Shown here: piece by piece, positions 44,745 to 52,168 of the stretch | Layout: each line of letters begins with the position of its first letter | How positions within the stretch are numbered: position 1 is the first letter of the stretch | Source: DATKQJ01 sp035534295 | GTDB taxonomy: Bacteria; Chloroflexota; Dormibacteria; Dormibacterales; Dormibacteraceae | DNA length: 62,666 bases | Assembly (NCBI GenBank): GCA_035534295.1 | Contig: DATLSE010000060.1 | Location: forward strand, 1-62,666 | Direction: 5' to 3' | Made by a program: the position numbers and the translations under genes | The notes under the pieces: model-generated | Told to the model about the DNA's origin: nothing | What the model saw: the letters and a program-made list of their open reading frames with translations, nothing else | Database searches by the model: none

Positions 44745-45683
44745 TCACCCGGGCGGGCTCAACTCGTCCACGGCCGCGGGTGTGGACACGGGTCGAGCCT
44801 CGGCCTGGGGCGCCAGCTCGCGCATCATGCCGCTCAGCGCCCGCTTGGGGCCGAGTTCATAGAACGTCGTGCAACCCATGGCGCAGAGACGAGCGATGCA
44901 ATCGCTCCAGCGCACGGCGCTGCTGAGCTGGGCTGAGAGGACGCCCGCGATGCGCTCTGGCTCGAGGTGGGGCTCAGCATCAAGGTTGGCCACGACCGCA
45001 AACGCGGGCCTTCGCCACTCGACCTGCTCCAGGACGGCGCGCAGCCCGTCGGCGGCGGGAGCCATGAGCGGGGTGTGGAATGCCGCCGCCACGTTCAAGG
45101 GCAGTGCGCGCCGCGCCCCTGCCGCCAGCAGGGCTTCGCTGGCCAGCTGAAGCGGCGCCGTGCGCCCACCGACCACGGTCTGGGTCGGAGTGTTGTAGTT
45201 GGCCGGCCAGACCGCGTCCAGCCCGTCCAGCACCCTTTCGACCTCGACCGCGGGCAATCCCAGCACCGCAACCAGGCCACCCTCGCCCGGGCCCGCCGCG
45301 CGCGCCATGGCGCGACCGCGCTCGGCGACCACGCGCACGCCCTCCTCGGGAGTGAGCGCGCCCGCCACCACCAGGGCGCAGTACTCCCCAACTGAGTGGC
45401 CGGCTGCCGCCCGGGGCTCGATCCCGCGCCGAGCCATGAGGCGGGCCAGCGCCAGACCGGTGAAAAGGAGCGCGGGCTGGGCGTTTTGCGTGAGCTTCAA
45501 CTCGTCGTCGCCGGCCGTGCACAGAAGATGGCGCAGGTCGACGCCGGAGGCATTGGAACAGCGCTCAGCCAGATCGCTTAGCTCTGGATCGGAGAAGAAC
45601 TCTCTCCCCATCCCGGGCTCCTGGGAGCCCTGGCCGGGAAAGATGAATGCGACACCACCCGCGGTGGGAGGAGCGGAGCTAAT
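44745..45683 (-). CDS. fabD: Malonyl-CoA:ACP transacylase; non-standard start
   Basis: 312 residues if begun at the ATT at 45683. FabD blocks: VAFIFPGQGSQ (oxyanion-hole Gln), AGHSVGEYCAL (nucleophile Ser), and the catalytic His in AAAFHTPLMAPA. The only ATG (45611, MGREFF) would delete the FPGQGSQ motif. Between that motif and the in-frame TGA upstream there is no ATG, GTG or TTG; an ATT overlaps the rpmF stop (ATTAG). It loads malonyl onto the ACP encoded next door. Confidence 0.9.
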   Translation of the reverse strand: MSSAPPTAGGVAFIFPGQGSQEPGMGREFFSDPELSDLAERCSNASGVDLRHLLCTAGDDELKLTQNAQPALLFTGLALARLMARRGIEPRAAAGHSVGEYCALVVAGALTPEEGVRVVAERGRAMARAAGPGEGGLVAVLGLPAVEVERVLDGLDAVWPANYNTPTQTVVGGRTAPLQLASEALLAAGARRALPLNVAAAFHTPLMAPAADGLRAVLEQVEWRRPAFAVVANLDAEPHLEPERIAGVLSAQLSSAVRWSDCIARLCAMGCTTFYELGPKRALSGMMRELAPQAEARPVSTPAAVDELSPPG

Positions 45684-45855
45684 CGGTCTTCAGTACCTCA
45701 CGCCCGGCGTAGTAGCCGCAATTGGGGCAGATGGTGTGCTGGCGCCGCATGTGCCGACACTGGGCGCAGGGCTGCAGGGAGACCAGCGCCAGCGCCAAAT
45801 GCGAGCGCCGACGCCCCTTTCGTCCCTTCGATAGCTTGACTTTTGGCAGTCCCAT
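45679..45855 (-). CDS. rpmF: 50S ribosomal protein L32
   Basis: 58 residues. MGLPKVKLSKGRKGRRRSHL and a complete zinc ribbon (CAQC, CPNCGYYAG) identify the zinc-binding L32. Standard sepIVA/DUF177-rpmF-fab neighbourhood. TAGACT 13 nt before the ATG gives a leader of about 6 nt. Too short for the usual ORF cut-off, found by reading the gap between fabD and the SepIVA-like gene. Confidence 0.95.
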   Translation of the reverse strand: MGLPKVKLSKGRKGRRRSHLALALVSLQPCAQCRHMRRQHTICPNCGYYAGREVLKTD

Positions 45856-45868
45856 GAGCGAGTAGGGA

Positions 45869-45874
45869 AGTCTA
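45869..45874 (-). promoter_or_regulatory. Putative -10 element of rpmF-fabD
   Basis: TAGACT on the minus strand with a 13-nt spacer to the rpmF ATG; short leader, no ribosome-binding site. Confidence 0.4.
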
Positions 45875-45894
45875 CCTGAACCCGAGCCCCAGGG

Positions 45895-46401
45895 TTAGAA
45901 GAGGGTGTGGCCGGAGGTTTCGCTCGGGCCGCCGGCAGGCTCGGTCGCGGCCGTGGGCTGGCCCGCCTGCAGGGCCTCCACGCCGCGCTTGACCGTCGCC
46001 AGGGTGCGCCCGAGGTGAGCCTCCAACTGCTGGAGCTGCTCCAGGGCGTACTCCTCGGCTTCGCGGATGATTTGATCCGCACGGGCCTGAGAGTCGCGCA
46101 GCGTCTGCTGCGACTGGCGCTCGGCCCGACGCACGATCTCGTGCTCGGTGACCGCGGCCTCGGAGCGCTCGTTGGCCCGGCTCATGATCCGGGCGGACTC
46201 TGCGTGGGCCTCAGCGATCAGGCGCTGCTGCTCCTGCACGGTCCAGTTGGCCTGCTTGATCTCCTCCGGCAGGTTGAAGCGAAGTTGGTCGATCAGATCC
46301 ATGATCTCGTCCTCGTCGACCATCACCTGGCTCGAGAAGGGGACGTGCCGAGCGTGGTGGATCAGATACTCGAATCGGTCCAGGACTTCGTCGACCTTCA
46401 G
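45895..46401 (-). CDS. SepIVA/DivIVA-like coiled-coil protein; CTG start
   Basis: 168 residues. Begins LKVDEVLDRFEYLIHHARHVPF, then a long coiled coil rich in Glu/Arg/Ala (about 45-140). Size, composition and place between coaD and rpmF match SepIVA of mycobacteria and the DivIVA-like proteins often annotated as F0 subunit B; these act in cell division and polar growth. The only ATG in frame lies 130 nt inside coaD; a CTG overlapping the coaD stop (CTGA) fits the family start better. Confidence 0.72.
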   Translation of the reverse strand: MKVDEVLDRFEYLIHHARHVPFSSQVMVDEDEIMDLIDQLRFNLPEEIKQANWTVQEQQRLIAEAHAESARIMSRANERSEAAVTEHEIVRRAERQSQQTLRDSQARADQIIREAEEYALEQLQQLEAHLGRTLATVKRGVEALQAGQPTAATEPAGGPSETSGHTLF

Positions 46402-46880
46402 CGGAATCTCTCCTTCAGCCGGCGCGCCGCCCCGGCGGGAACGAATGGGGACACATCGCCTCGGTGACTGGCGACGTCCTTGAGAATACTCGACGCCAGG
46501 TGGGCGTGGGCCGCGCTGGCGAGCAGGCACACCGTCTCCACCTCGGGAGCCAGGGCACGGTTCATCATCGCCTGCCGGTGCTCTGAGGGGAGATCCGAGG
46601 CGTCGCGGAGGCCTCGGATCAGCGCCACCGCGCCGACCTCACGCGCCGCCTCCACGGCCAGACCTCGAAAGCTCAGCACCCGCACCCGCGCCTCCCCGCC
46701 AAGGGATTCGGACAGCATCGCGATGCGCTCGTCCAGGGAGAAGAGCGGCTGGAGCTTGTCGGGATTGTCGAGCACCGCCACCACCACCTGGTCGAAAAGG
46801 CGGAGGGCGCGCTCGACGATGTCCAGGTGCCCGTTGGTGAGCGGATCAAAGCTGCCCGGATAGAGCGCGGTCCGGCTCAT
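46398..46880 (-). CDS. coaD: Phosphopantetheine adenylyltransferase
   Basis: 160 residues. Nucleotidyltransferase motifs ALYPGSFDPLTNGHLDIVERA and LIRGLRDASDLPSEHR are complete; makes dephospho-CoA. ATG overlaps the rsmD stop (ATGA), the usual rsmD-coaD pair. Confidence 0.96.
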   Translation of the reverse strand: MSRTALYPGSFDPLTNGHLDIVERALRLFDQVVVAVLDNPDKLQPLFSLDERIAMLSESLGGEARVRVLSFRGLAVEAAREVGAVALIRGLRDASDLPSEHRQAMMNRALAPEVETVCLLASAAHAHLASSILKDVASHRGDVSPFVPAGAARRLKERFR

Positions 46881-47500
46881 GCCGCGATCCAGATGCTGAG
46901 TCGAGTGCTGCCGTAGTCGCGCTCTCGATGGAGCCTTAAGCGCTCGATTTGAGGCAGCACGCTGGCGCGATGGTGCTCGGCGAGCACCACGGTGCCCGGA
47001 GTGCAGAATCGGTCCAGGCTCACCAGCGCCAGCTCCAAGACGGGGTCATTGTAGGGCGGGTCCAACAACACCAGGTCCGCCTCGAGCAGGGCGGGCGGCC
47101 CGGACTGTAGCCAGCGCGGGCAGTCGCTCTGGACCACCTTGCCCCGTTCCTGCCAGGCCAGCAGTTCCAGGTTCTTGGAGATGGCCAGAAGAGCGGGGCG
47201 GGAGGAGTCGACAAAGGTCGCGAACACGGCGCCGCGGGATAGCGCCTCGAGCCCCAGCGCGCCCGATCCGGCGAACAGATCCAGCACCCGCATCCCCTCC
47301 ACCCGCTGACCCAGGATGTCGAATGCGGCCTCGCGCACCAGACCCTGGGTGGGTCGGATTCCGGCCGGTGCCACCAGACGCCGCCCTCCGGCCTCGCCCC
47401 CGATCAAATGCAGCCCGGCACCTCGCTGCCGGCCGGCCGGCGCGTGGCCGGGCGGGCGCCGACTCGATTCGCGGCTGGGCCTCATTCCGCCCGTGATCAT
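46877..47500 (-). CDS. rsmD: 16S rRNA (guanine-966-N2)-methyltransferase
   Basis: About 207 residues. LIGGEAGGRRLVAP, SAM motif VLDLFAGSGALGLEALSRGA and catalytic LLDPPYND identify RsmD. Family similarity starts about 30 residues after the ATG at 47500; a second ATG at 47485 is possible and the N-terminal extension is Arg/Pro-rich. The long upstream frame overlapping the exported-protein gene is rejected. Confidence 0.9.
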   Translation of the reverse strand: MITGGMRPSRESSRRPPGHAPAGRQRGAGLHLIGGEAGGRRLVAPAGIRPTQGLVREAAFDILGQRVEGMRVLDLFAGSGALGLEALSRGAVFATFVDSSRPALLAISKNLELLAWQERGKVVQSDCPRWLQSGPPALLEADLVLLDPPYNDPVLELALVSLDRFCTPGTVVLAEHHRASVLPQIERLRLHRERDYGSTRLSIWIAA

Positions 47501-47533
47501 GACGCAGGCGCGAGCGGACCGTAGATCCGGGTT

Positions 47534-47558
47534 GGAGGGAGGGACGTTCCCTCCCTCC
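47534..47558 (-). terminator. Perfect hairpin after the small exported-protein gene
   Basis: Arms GGAGGGAGGGA and TCCCTCCCTCC, 11 bp each, with a 3-nt loop, 12 nt past the stop at 47571 and before rsmD. No T-run. A likely terminator or 3' stabiliser. Confidence 0.55.
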
Positions 47559-47570
47559 TGGGCTGGGGGG

Positions 47571-47837
47571 TCAGCCCGCGCTGGCACCCACGTCGAGTCC
47601 AGATCCGCCCTGCACGTCCGGTCCCTGCTGCAGGTTGGCGCCCGACTGAAGATCGGGTCCGCCTGGGGCGTCGGCCACATTCGTAGCGGATTCGGGGGCT
47701 ACGCTCGTGGTCTTGCTGTGGCTGACCGAGGCCGCCGGAGCGATGGCCAAGGTGGGCGCGCTACTCCCGACCAGGGCCATACCGGCGACGAATGCGGCCG
47801 GAACTCCCAACAGGACCAACTTGCGCTTTAAGTGCAT
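47571..47837 (-). CDS. Small exported protein with Asp-x-Gln-Gly repeats
   Basis: 88 residues. Signal peptide: MHLKRK, hydrophobic core (VLLGVPAAFVAGMALVG), cleavage expected near residue 25-33. The mature part is short, Ser/Ala/Gly-rich and ends in imperfect repeats GPDLQSG, ANLQQG, PDVQGG, LDVGAS. I recognise no family. AGGAGG lies 11 nt before the ATG; an in-frame GTG just before it is possible. Divergent from a two-component system, with TTCAG direct repeats between, so probable target of that regulator. Confidence 0.7.
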   Translation of the reverse strand: MHLKRKLVLLGVPAAFVAGMALVGSSAPTLAIAPAASVSHSKTTSVAPESATNVADAPGGPDLQSGANLQQGPDVQGGSGLDVGASAG

Positions 47838-47910
47838 CACGTCGTGCACCTCCTAGATTGAATTCGGCCCCGATTGATCAGGACCGTCATCAACACACTG
47901 ACCCCCCGAA

Positions 47911-47927
47911 CTGAACCCCCCCTGAAC
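47911..47927 (-). promoter_or_regulatory. Direct-repeat half-sites toward the exported-protein gene
   Basis: On the minus strand GTTCAG occurs twice with an 11-nt period (plus-strand CTGAAC at 47911-47916 and 47922-47927). This is the spacing of OmpR/PhoB-type tandem half-sites. Confidence 0.5.
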
Positions 47928-47944
47928 CGAAGGCGTGAGTTGGG

Positions 47945-47962
47945 CTTCAGGAATCCTTCAGG
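47945..47962 (+). promoter_or_regulatory. Direct-repeat half-sites before the response-regulator gene
   Basis: CTTCAGG at 47945-47951 and again at 47956-47962, an 11-nt period, ending 9 nt before the -10 GATACT at 47972-47977, i.e. over the -35 region. Suggests autoregulation. Confidence 0.5.
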
Positions 47963-47983
47963 TCCGGCCACGATACTCTGGCG

Positions 47984-48661
47984 ATGAGGGTCTTGGTGGT
48001 CGAAGACGACGCCAGACTCGCGGCCAGCCTGCGCCGGGGCTTGGGCGAGGAGGGGTTTGCGGTCGACACCGCGAGTGACGGCGAGGAGGCCTGGAGCGCG
48101 ACCCTGGCTACGTCCCACGATCTGATCGTGTTGGACGTGATGCTGCCCCGCCTCGACGGCCTCGAGCTCACGCGCCGCCTGCGCGAGCGCTCGATCAAGA
48201 CCCCGATCCTGATGCTGACGGCGCGGGACTCGATCGACGACCGTGTCCGCGGCCTGGAGGCGGGAGCCGACGACTACCTGGTTAAGCCCTTCGCGCTGCG
48301 CGAACTCGTCGCCCGCCTCCGGGCCCTGGCGCGGCGCCACGTGCCTGAGCGGGGATCTCAACTCTCCAGCGGCGGGATCTGCCTGGACACCGCTGGCCAT
48401 CGGTTGGAGGTGAACGGCGGCGAGGTCCGGCTAACCGCCAAGGAGTTCGCCATCCTGGAGCTATTCATGCTCCATCGGGGACGGCTGCTGACCCGGACCC
48501 AGATCATCGAACACGTGTGGAACTACGATTTTGAAGGCACCGGGAACCTGGTCGAGGTTTACATCGGAAGGCTGCGGCGCAAGCTTCAGGAGGCGGGCGA
48601 GTCCGACCCCTTCGTCACCGTGCGGGGCTCTGGGTATCGCTTTCAAGCGGGCCGTAATTGA
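47984..48661 (+). CDS. OmpR-family response regulator
   Basis: 225 residues. Receiver domain with acidic pair EDD (residues 7-9), phospho-acceptor Asp51 in VLDVMLP, and Lys98 in LVKPF; winged-helix domain with AKEFAILELFMLHRGRLLTR and the recognition region NLVEVYIGRLRRKL. ATG with GATACT 6 nt upstream and no ribosome site, so probably leaderless. Followed by its kinase with a TTGA overlap. TTCAG tandem sites upstream suggest self-control. Confidence 0.93.
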   Translation: MRVLVVEDDARLAASLRRGLGEEGFAVDTASDGEEAWSATLATSHDLIVLDVMLPRLDGLELTRRLRERSIKTPILMLTARDSIDDRVRGLEAGADDYLVKPFALRELVARLRALARRHVPERGSQLSSGGICLDTAGHRLEVNGGEVRLTAKEFAILELFMLHRGRLLTRTQIIEHVWNYDFEGTGNLVEVYIGRLRRKLQEAGESDPFVTVRGSGYRFQAGRN

Positions 48662-50190
48662 GGCTCTGGGGCGTCAGCACTCGCGGCCGGTTAACGCTCC
48701 TCGCGCTCACCGTCCTAGTATTGGCCGCCGCCATCGCCGACGTCGCCATCTACGTCTCCTTCTCCGTCGTCGCCACCTCGGGCGCAGATTCGAGCCTGAC
48801 CGGCCAGGCCGCCGCGCTGGGCTCGGGCCTGGAGGAGAGCCGGCATCAGGTCACCTTCGCGGGCGGCGAGGTGCCCAATGAGACCAGCGGCGGAGTCGCG
48901 GTCGACGTCGCCGTGGTGAGTGGGCAGGGCATCATATACCGCTCGCCGCAGGAGACGCTCTCGGGCTCCCTGCTGCACTCCATCGCCGCCCAGGTCCGAT
49001 CCGGACGGCCCGGTTTCTGGAGTGTCGAGGGACCCGCCCGAGTCCCCTGGCGCGTGTACGCCGAGCCCCTGCCCGGGGGCCAGGGCTCCGGTGACGTGCT
49101 CGTCGTGAGTCGCTCCGTGGCCGAGCTGGCCTCGACCCTGCACGGCCTGATCCTGGTCCTGGTTGCGGCGTCGATCGCGGCCGCAGGCCTGGGCGCATGG
49201 CTCGTGCACTGGGTGGTGGGCCGGATCCTAAGCCCGGTCCACATCATCGCCCAGACCGCCCGTGAGCTCAGCGAGCGCGATCTCCATCGCCGGGTGGAGG
49301 CCGCGGCCGGCAGTGACGAGCTGGGCGAGTTGGTGGCCACCTTTAACGGCATGCTGGGACGCCTAGAGGGCGGCTTTAACAGTCTTCAGCGCTTTACCGC
49401 CGACGCCTCGCACGAACTCCGTCACCCCCTGGCCATTATCCGCAGCGAGGTCGAGGTGGCCCTCAGATCACCGCGCGTAGGGACCGAGTACCGCCGTGTC
49501 CTGGAGGCAGTCCGACAGGAGGTCGAGCACCTGGGCCGGATCACCGACCAGCTCCTGCTCCTGGCCCGGACCGACGCCGGAGTCTTGGTCCCGGCGCGCG
49601 AGTCGGTCGACGTCTCCGACCTGCTCCACGAGACCTGGGCGCGGTGGAGCATCAGAGCCCAAATGGTGAGGGTGGAAATCCTGCTCAGCGCTCCCGCCTC
49701 AGGTTCGCTTGAGGCTGATCCGGGCCTGCTTCGGCGCATACTGGACAATCTCCTCGACAACGCCGTCAGGCACTCACCCCTCGGAGGCCAGGTGCGGCTC
49801 AGCGCCGCCCCGGGGCCACAGCTCTGGACCGTCGAGGTCGGCGACTCGGGCCCCGGGGTCGACTCCAACTTCGCCGAGCACCTGTTCACCCGCTTTGGCC
49901 GCCCCGACGGCGCCCGCACGCCCGCGGCCGGCGGCGCGGGTCTTGGCCTGGCGCTGAGCCGCGCCCTGGCGCGCGCCCACGGGGGAGAGCTGGAGTTGGT
50001 CGGCTCGCCCCCGGGCGCGGTCTTCAGGCTCTCGCTGCCCGCAGGCTCCAGGGTCTCCCTCAGCTCAGCGCCCAGCCCTCCAGGCGCCGCTCCAGCGCAG
50101 CCCGAAGTTCGGGCCAGGTGGCGAAAGTGGGATCGATGGCGGCAAGGGCCTCGGCCTCCTCTCGCGCCTCGCTCAAAAGCTGGGGATTGA
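48658..50190 (+). CDS. Sensor histidine kinase
   Basis: 510 residues: TM1 (about 12-38), an extracytoplasmic domain of about 125 residues, TM2 (about 163-190), HAMP, H-box FTADASHELRHPLAI (His252; RHP where RTP is usual), N-box NLLDNAVRHS, G1 DSGPG, G2 GAGLGLALS. The C-terminal 50 residues are Pro/Arg-rich and run 131 nt into the convergent recG gene. TTG start overlapping the response-regulator stop. No sensor family recognised for the outer domain. Confidence 0.92.
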   Translation: MRLWGVSTRGRLTLLALTVLVLAAAIADVAIYVSFSVVATSGADSSLTGQAAALGSGLEESRHQVTFAGGEVPNETSGGVAVDVAVVSGQGIIYRSPQETLSGSLLHSIAAQVRSGRPGFWSVEGPARVPWRVYAEPLPGGQGSGDVLVVSRSVAELASTLHGLILVLVAASIAAAGLGAWLVHWVVGRILSPVHIIAQTARELSERDLHRRVEAAAGSDELGELVATFNGMLGRLEGGFNSLQRFTADASHELRHPLAIIRSEVEVALRSPRVGTEYRRVLEAVRQEVEHLGRITDQLLLLARTDAGVLVPARESVDVSDLLHETWARWSIRAQMVRVEILLSAPASGSLEADPGLLRRILDNLLDNAVRHSPLGGQVRLSAAPGPQLWTVEVGDSGPGVDSNFAEHLFTRFGRPDGARTPAAGGAGLGLALSRALARAHGGELELVGSPPGAVFRLSLPAGSRVSLSSAPSPPGAAPAQPEVRARWRKWDRWRQGPRPPLAPRSKAGD

Positions 50191-52123
50191 GCAGCGCGTC
50201 CATGGCCAGGTCGGGGGCGCCGTGCTGGCGCACGCCCATCAGCTCGCCGCTGCCCCGCAGCGTGAGATCGCGCCGGGCGAGCTCGAATCCGTCGTGGATG
50301 CTGGCCATGAGCTGGAGCCGCTCCAGGGCCGCCTCTGACGCATCGTCGGCCAGGAGCAGGCAGTGTGAGGCCCGGCTGCCGCGTCCCACCCGGCCCCGAA
50401 ACTGGTGCAGCTGGGCCAACCCGAAGCGGTCGGCGCCCTCGATCAGCATCACGGTCGCGTTGGGGACGTCGACCCCGACCTCGATGACGGGGGTGGCGAC
50501 CAGGACGTCGCCACCGCCGGCTCCGAACTCTTCCATCACCACGTCTTTGTCGCGCATCCGCCCATGCACCATGAGCACCTTCAGGTCGGGAAAGACACGG
50601 TCGCGCAGGCGCTCGAATTCGGCGCTGGCCGCGCGCACCTGCAGGCTCTCCGACTCCTCCACGATGGGGCAGATGACGAAGGCCTGGTGACCCGAGGCCA
50701 CCTCGCTCCGGATCAGCGCGTACGCCTCCTCCCGGCCCCCAGCGGCGATCACCCGGGTGGAGACCGGAACCCGCCCCGGGGGCAGTTCGTCGATCGTGGA
50801 CAGGTTCATCTCGCCGTACAGGGCCAGGGCGAGGGTGCGCGGAATCGGAGTCGCGGTCATGGCCAGGAAGTGGGGCTGGGAGGAGGGGCTCTTGGCGCGC
50901 AGCAATTCGCGCTGCCGGGTTCCGAAGCGATGCTGCTCATCCACCACCACCAGGCCCAGCGCGGCCATCTCCACCGCATCCTCGATCAGGGCCTGGGTGC
51001 CGACCAGGAGCGCGAGCTGACCGGCGGCAGCCGCCCCCAGCACCGCCCGGCGCTGGGCCGCACTCTGGCGGCCAACCAAGAGCTCGACTCGCAGGCCGGG
51101 GAAGGCTCCCTCCAGGTAGGCCCGGAACCGCTGCAGGTGCTGGCGGGCGAGGATGTCGGTCGGTGCCATCACCACCGACTGCAGCCCGGCGGAGTGGGCC
51201 ATGGCGATGGCGGCGGCGGCGACCGCCGTCTTGCCCGACCCCACATCGCCGTTCAGGAGCCGGTTCATGGGCTGGCTGCGCTCCAGATCCTGGAAGACCT
51301 CCCAGATCGCCCGGCGCTGGGCCCGGGTGAGCTCGAAGCCGAGCTCAGCCTTGAAGCGCTCGATCACCTCCTGCCGATACGCGATCGGACTGGCGGGCTC
51401 ACCCTGGAGGCGGCTGCGGGTCAGGATGAAGGCCGCCTGCAGCCCGAAGAGCTCGGCGAACGCCATCCGGCGTCGGGCCCGGTGCCACTGGTCGTTATCT
51501 GAGGGCCGGTGCAACCAGCGCAGCGCGTCTGCCACCGGGACCAGATCCTGGCGCCGGCGCACAACGTCTGGGACCTCGTCCTGAACCTGCTGAGCCAGAT
51601 CCAGGACCAAACCCACCAGGTTCTCCACGCGATCCCGCGTCAGGCCCTGGGTCAGGTGATAACGAGGCTTGATTCCGCCTACGCGCCCAGCCCCCTCGGA
51701 GGCGAAGCGCGGATTGACCATCTCGGCGCCAAAGGCCGAGCGCTTGATCTTCCCCGCGACCGTGACCCGGGTCCCGATTTCGAGGCGCTTGGCCACGTAG
51801 TCCTGGTTGAACCAGACCAGGCGCAGGCGGTGACCGCCGTCGATCAGTTCCGCCTCAACCCGGCGCCGGCCCCGGGGAGAGCGTGGGTGACCCAGGGTCC
51901 GAACGCCAGCGAGCTCGCCGGTAACCACGCCCAGGGCTCCGTCCGTGAGTGCCGCCACGGACTGCGGCGCCCCATAGTCGTCCACGTCGTAGGGGAGGAA
52001 GAAGATCAGATCGCGCACCGTCGCCAGCCCCAGACGTTCCAGACGCCGGAGTTCAGCCGGTCCCACCTTGGGCAGATCCGACAGCGAACTGTCAAGCCCG
52101 AGTGTCGCGCTCACCGCCCCCAA
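50060..52123 (-). CDS. recG: ATP-dependent DNA helicase RecG
   Basis: 687 residues. Wedge/OB domain (about 60-160), Walker A LLNGDVGSGKTAVAAAA, VVVDEQHRFGTRQ (DEQH box), TATPIPRT, and the fork-regression motif ADRFGLAQLHQFRGRVGRG. It rescues stalled replication forks. TTG at 52123 or GTG at 52114 as start; neither has a clear ribosome site. Confidence 0.95.
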   Translation of the reverse strand: MGAVSATLGLDSSLSDLPKVGPAELRRLERLGLATVRDLIFFLPYDVDDYGAPQSVAALTDGALGVVTGELAGVRTLGHPRSPRGRRRVEAELIDGGHRLRLVWFNQDYVAKRLEIGTRVTVAGKIKRSAFGAEMVNPRFASEGAGRVGGIKPRYHLTQGLTRDRVENLVGLVLDLAQQVQDEVPDVVRRRQDLVPVADALRWLHRPSDNDQWHRARRRMAFAELFGLQAAFILTRSRLQGEPASPIAYRQEVIERFKAELGFELTRAQRRAIWEVFQDLERSQPMNRLLNGDVGSGKTAVAAAAIAMAHSAGLQSVVMAPTDILARQHLQRFRAYLEGAFPGLRVELLVGRQSAAQRRAVLGAAAAGQLALLVGTQALIEDAVEMAALGLVVVDEQHRFGTRQRELLRAKSPSSQPHFLAMTATPIPRTLALALYGEMNLSTIDELPPGRVPVSTRVIAAGGREEAYALIRSEVASGHQAFVICPIVEESESLQVRAASAEFERLRDRVFPDLKVLMVHGRMRDKDVVMEEFGAGGGDVLVATPVIEVGVDVPNATVMLIEGADRFGLAQLHQFRGRVGRGSRASHCLLLADDASEAALERLQLMASIHDGFELARRDLTLRGSGELMGVRQHGAPDLAMDALLNPQLLSEAREEAEALAAIDPTFATWPELRAALERRLEGWALS

Positions 52124-52168
52124 GCATCGGGCATGCGAGCAAGCCTGGCCAGCAACCAGTCGCAGGCC

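Noticed and set aside
46402..46530. ATG-started long form of the SepIVA-like gene
   Set aside because: Would overlap coaD by 130 nt and add Arg/Pro-rich residues with no family similarity.
47838..47983. CRISPR-like repeats
   Set aside because: Only two short half-site pairs in opposite orientations; this is an operator arrangement, not an array.
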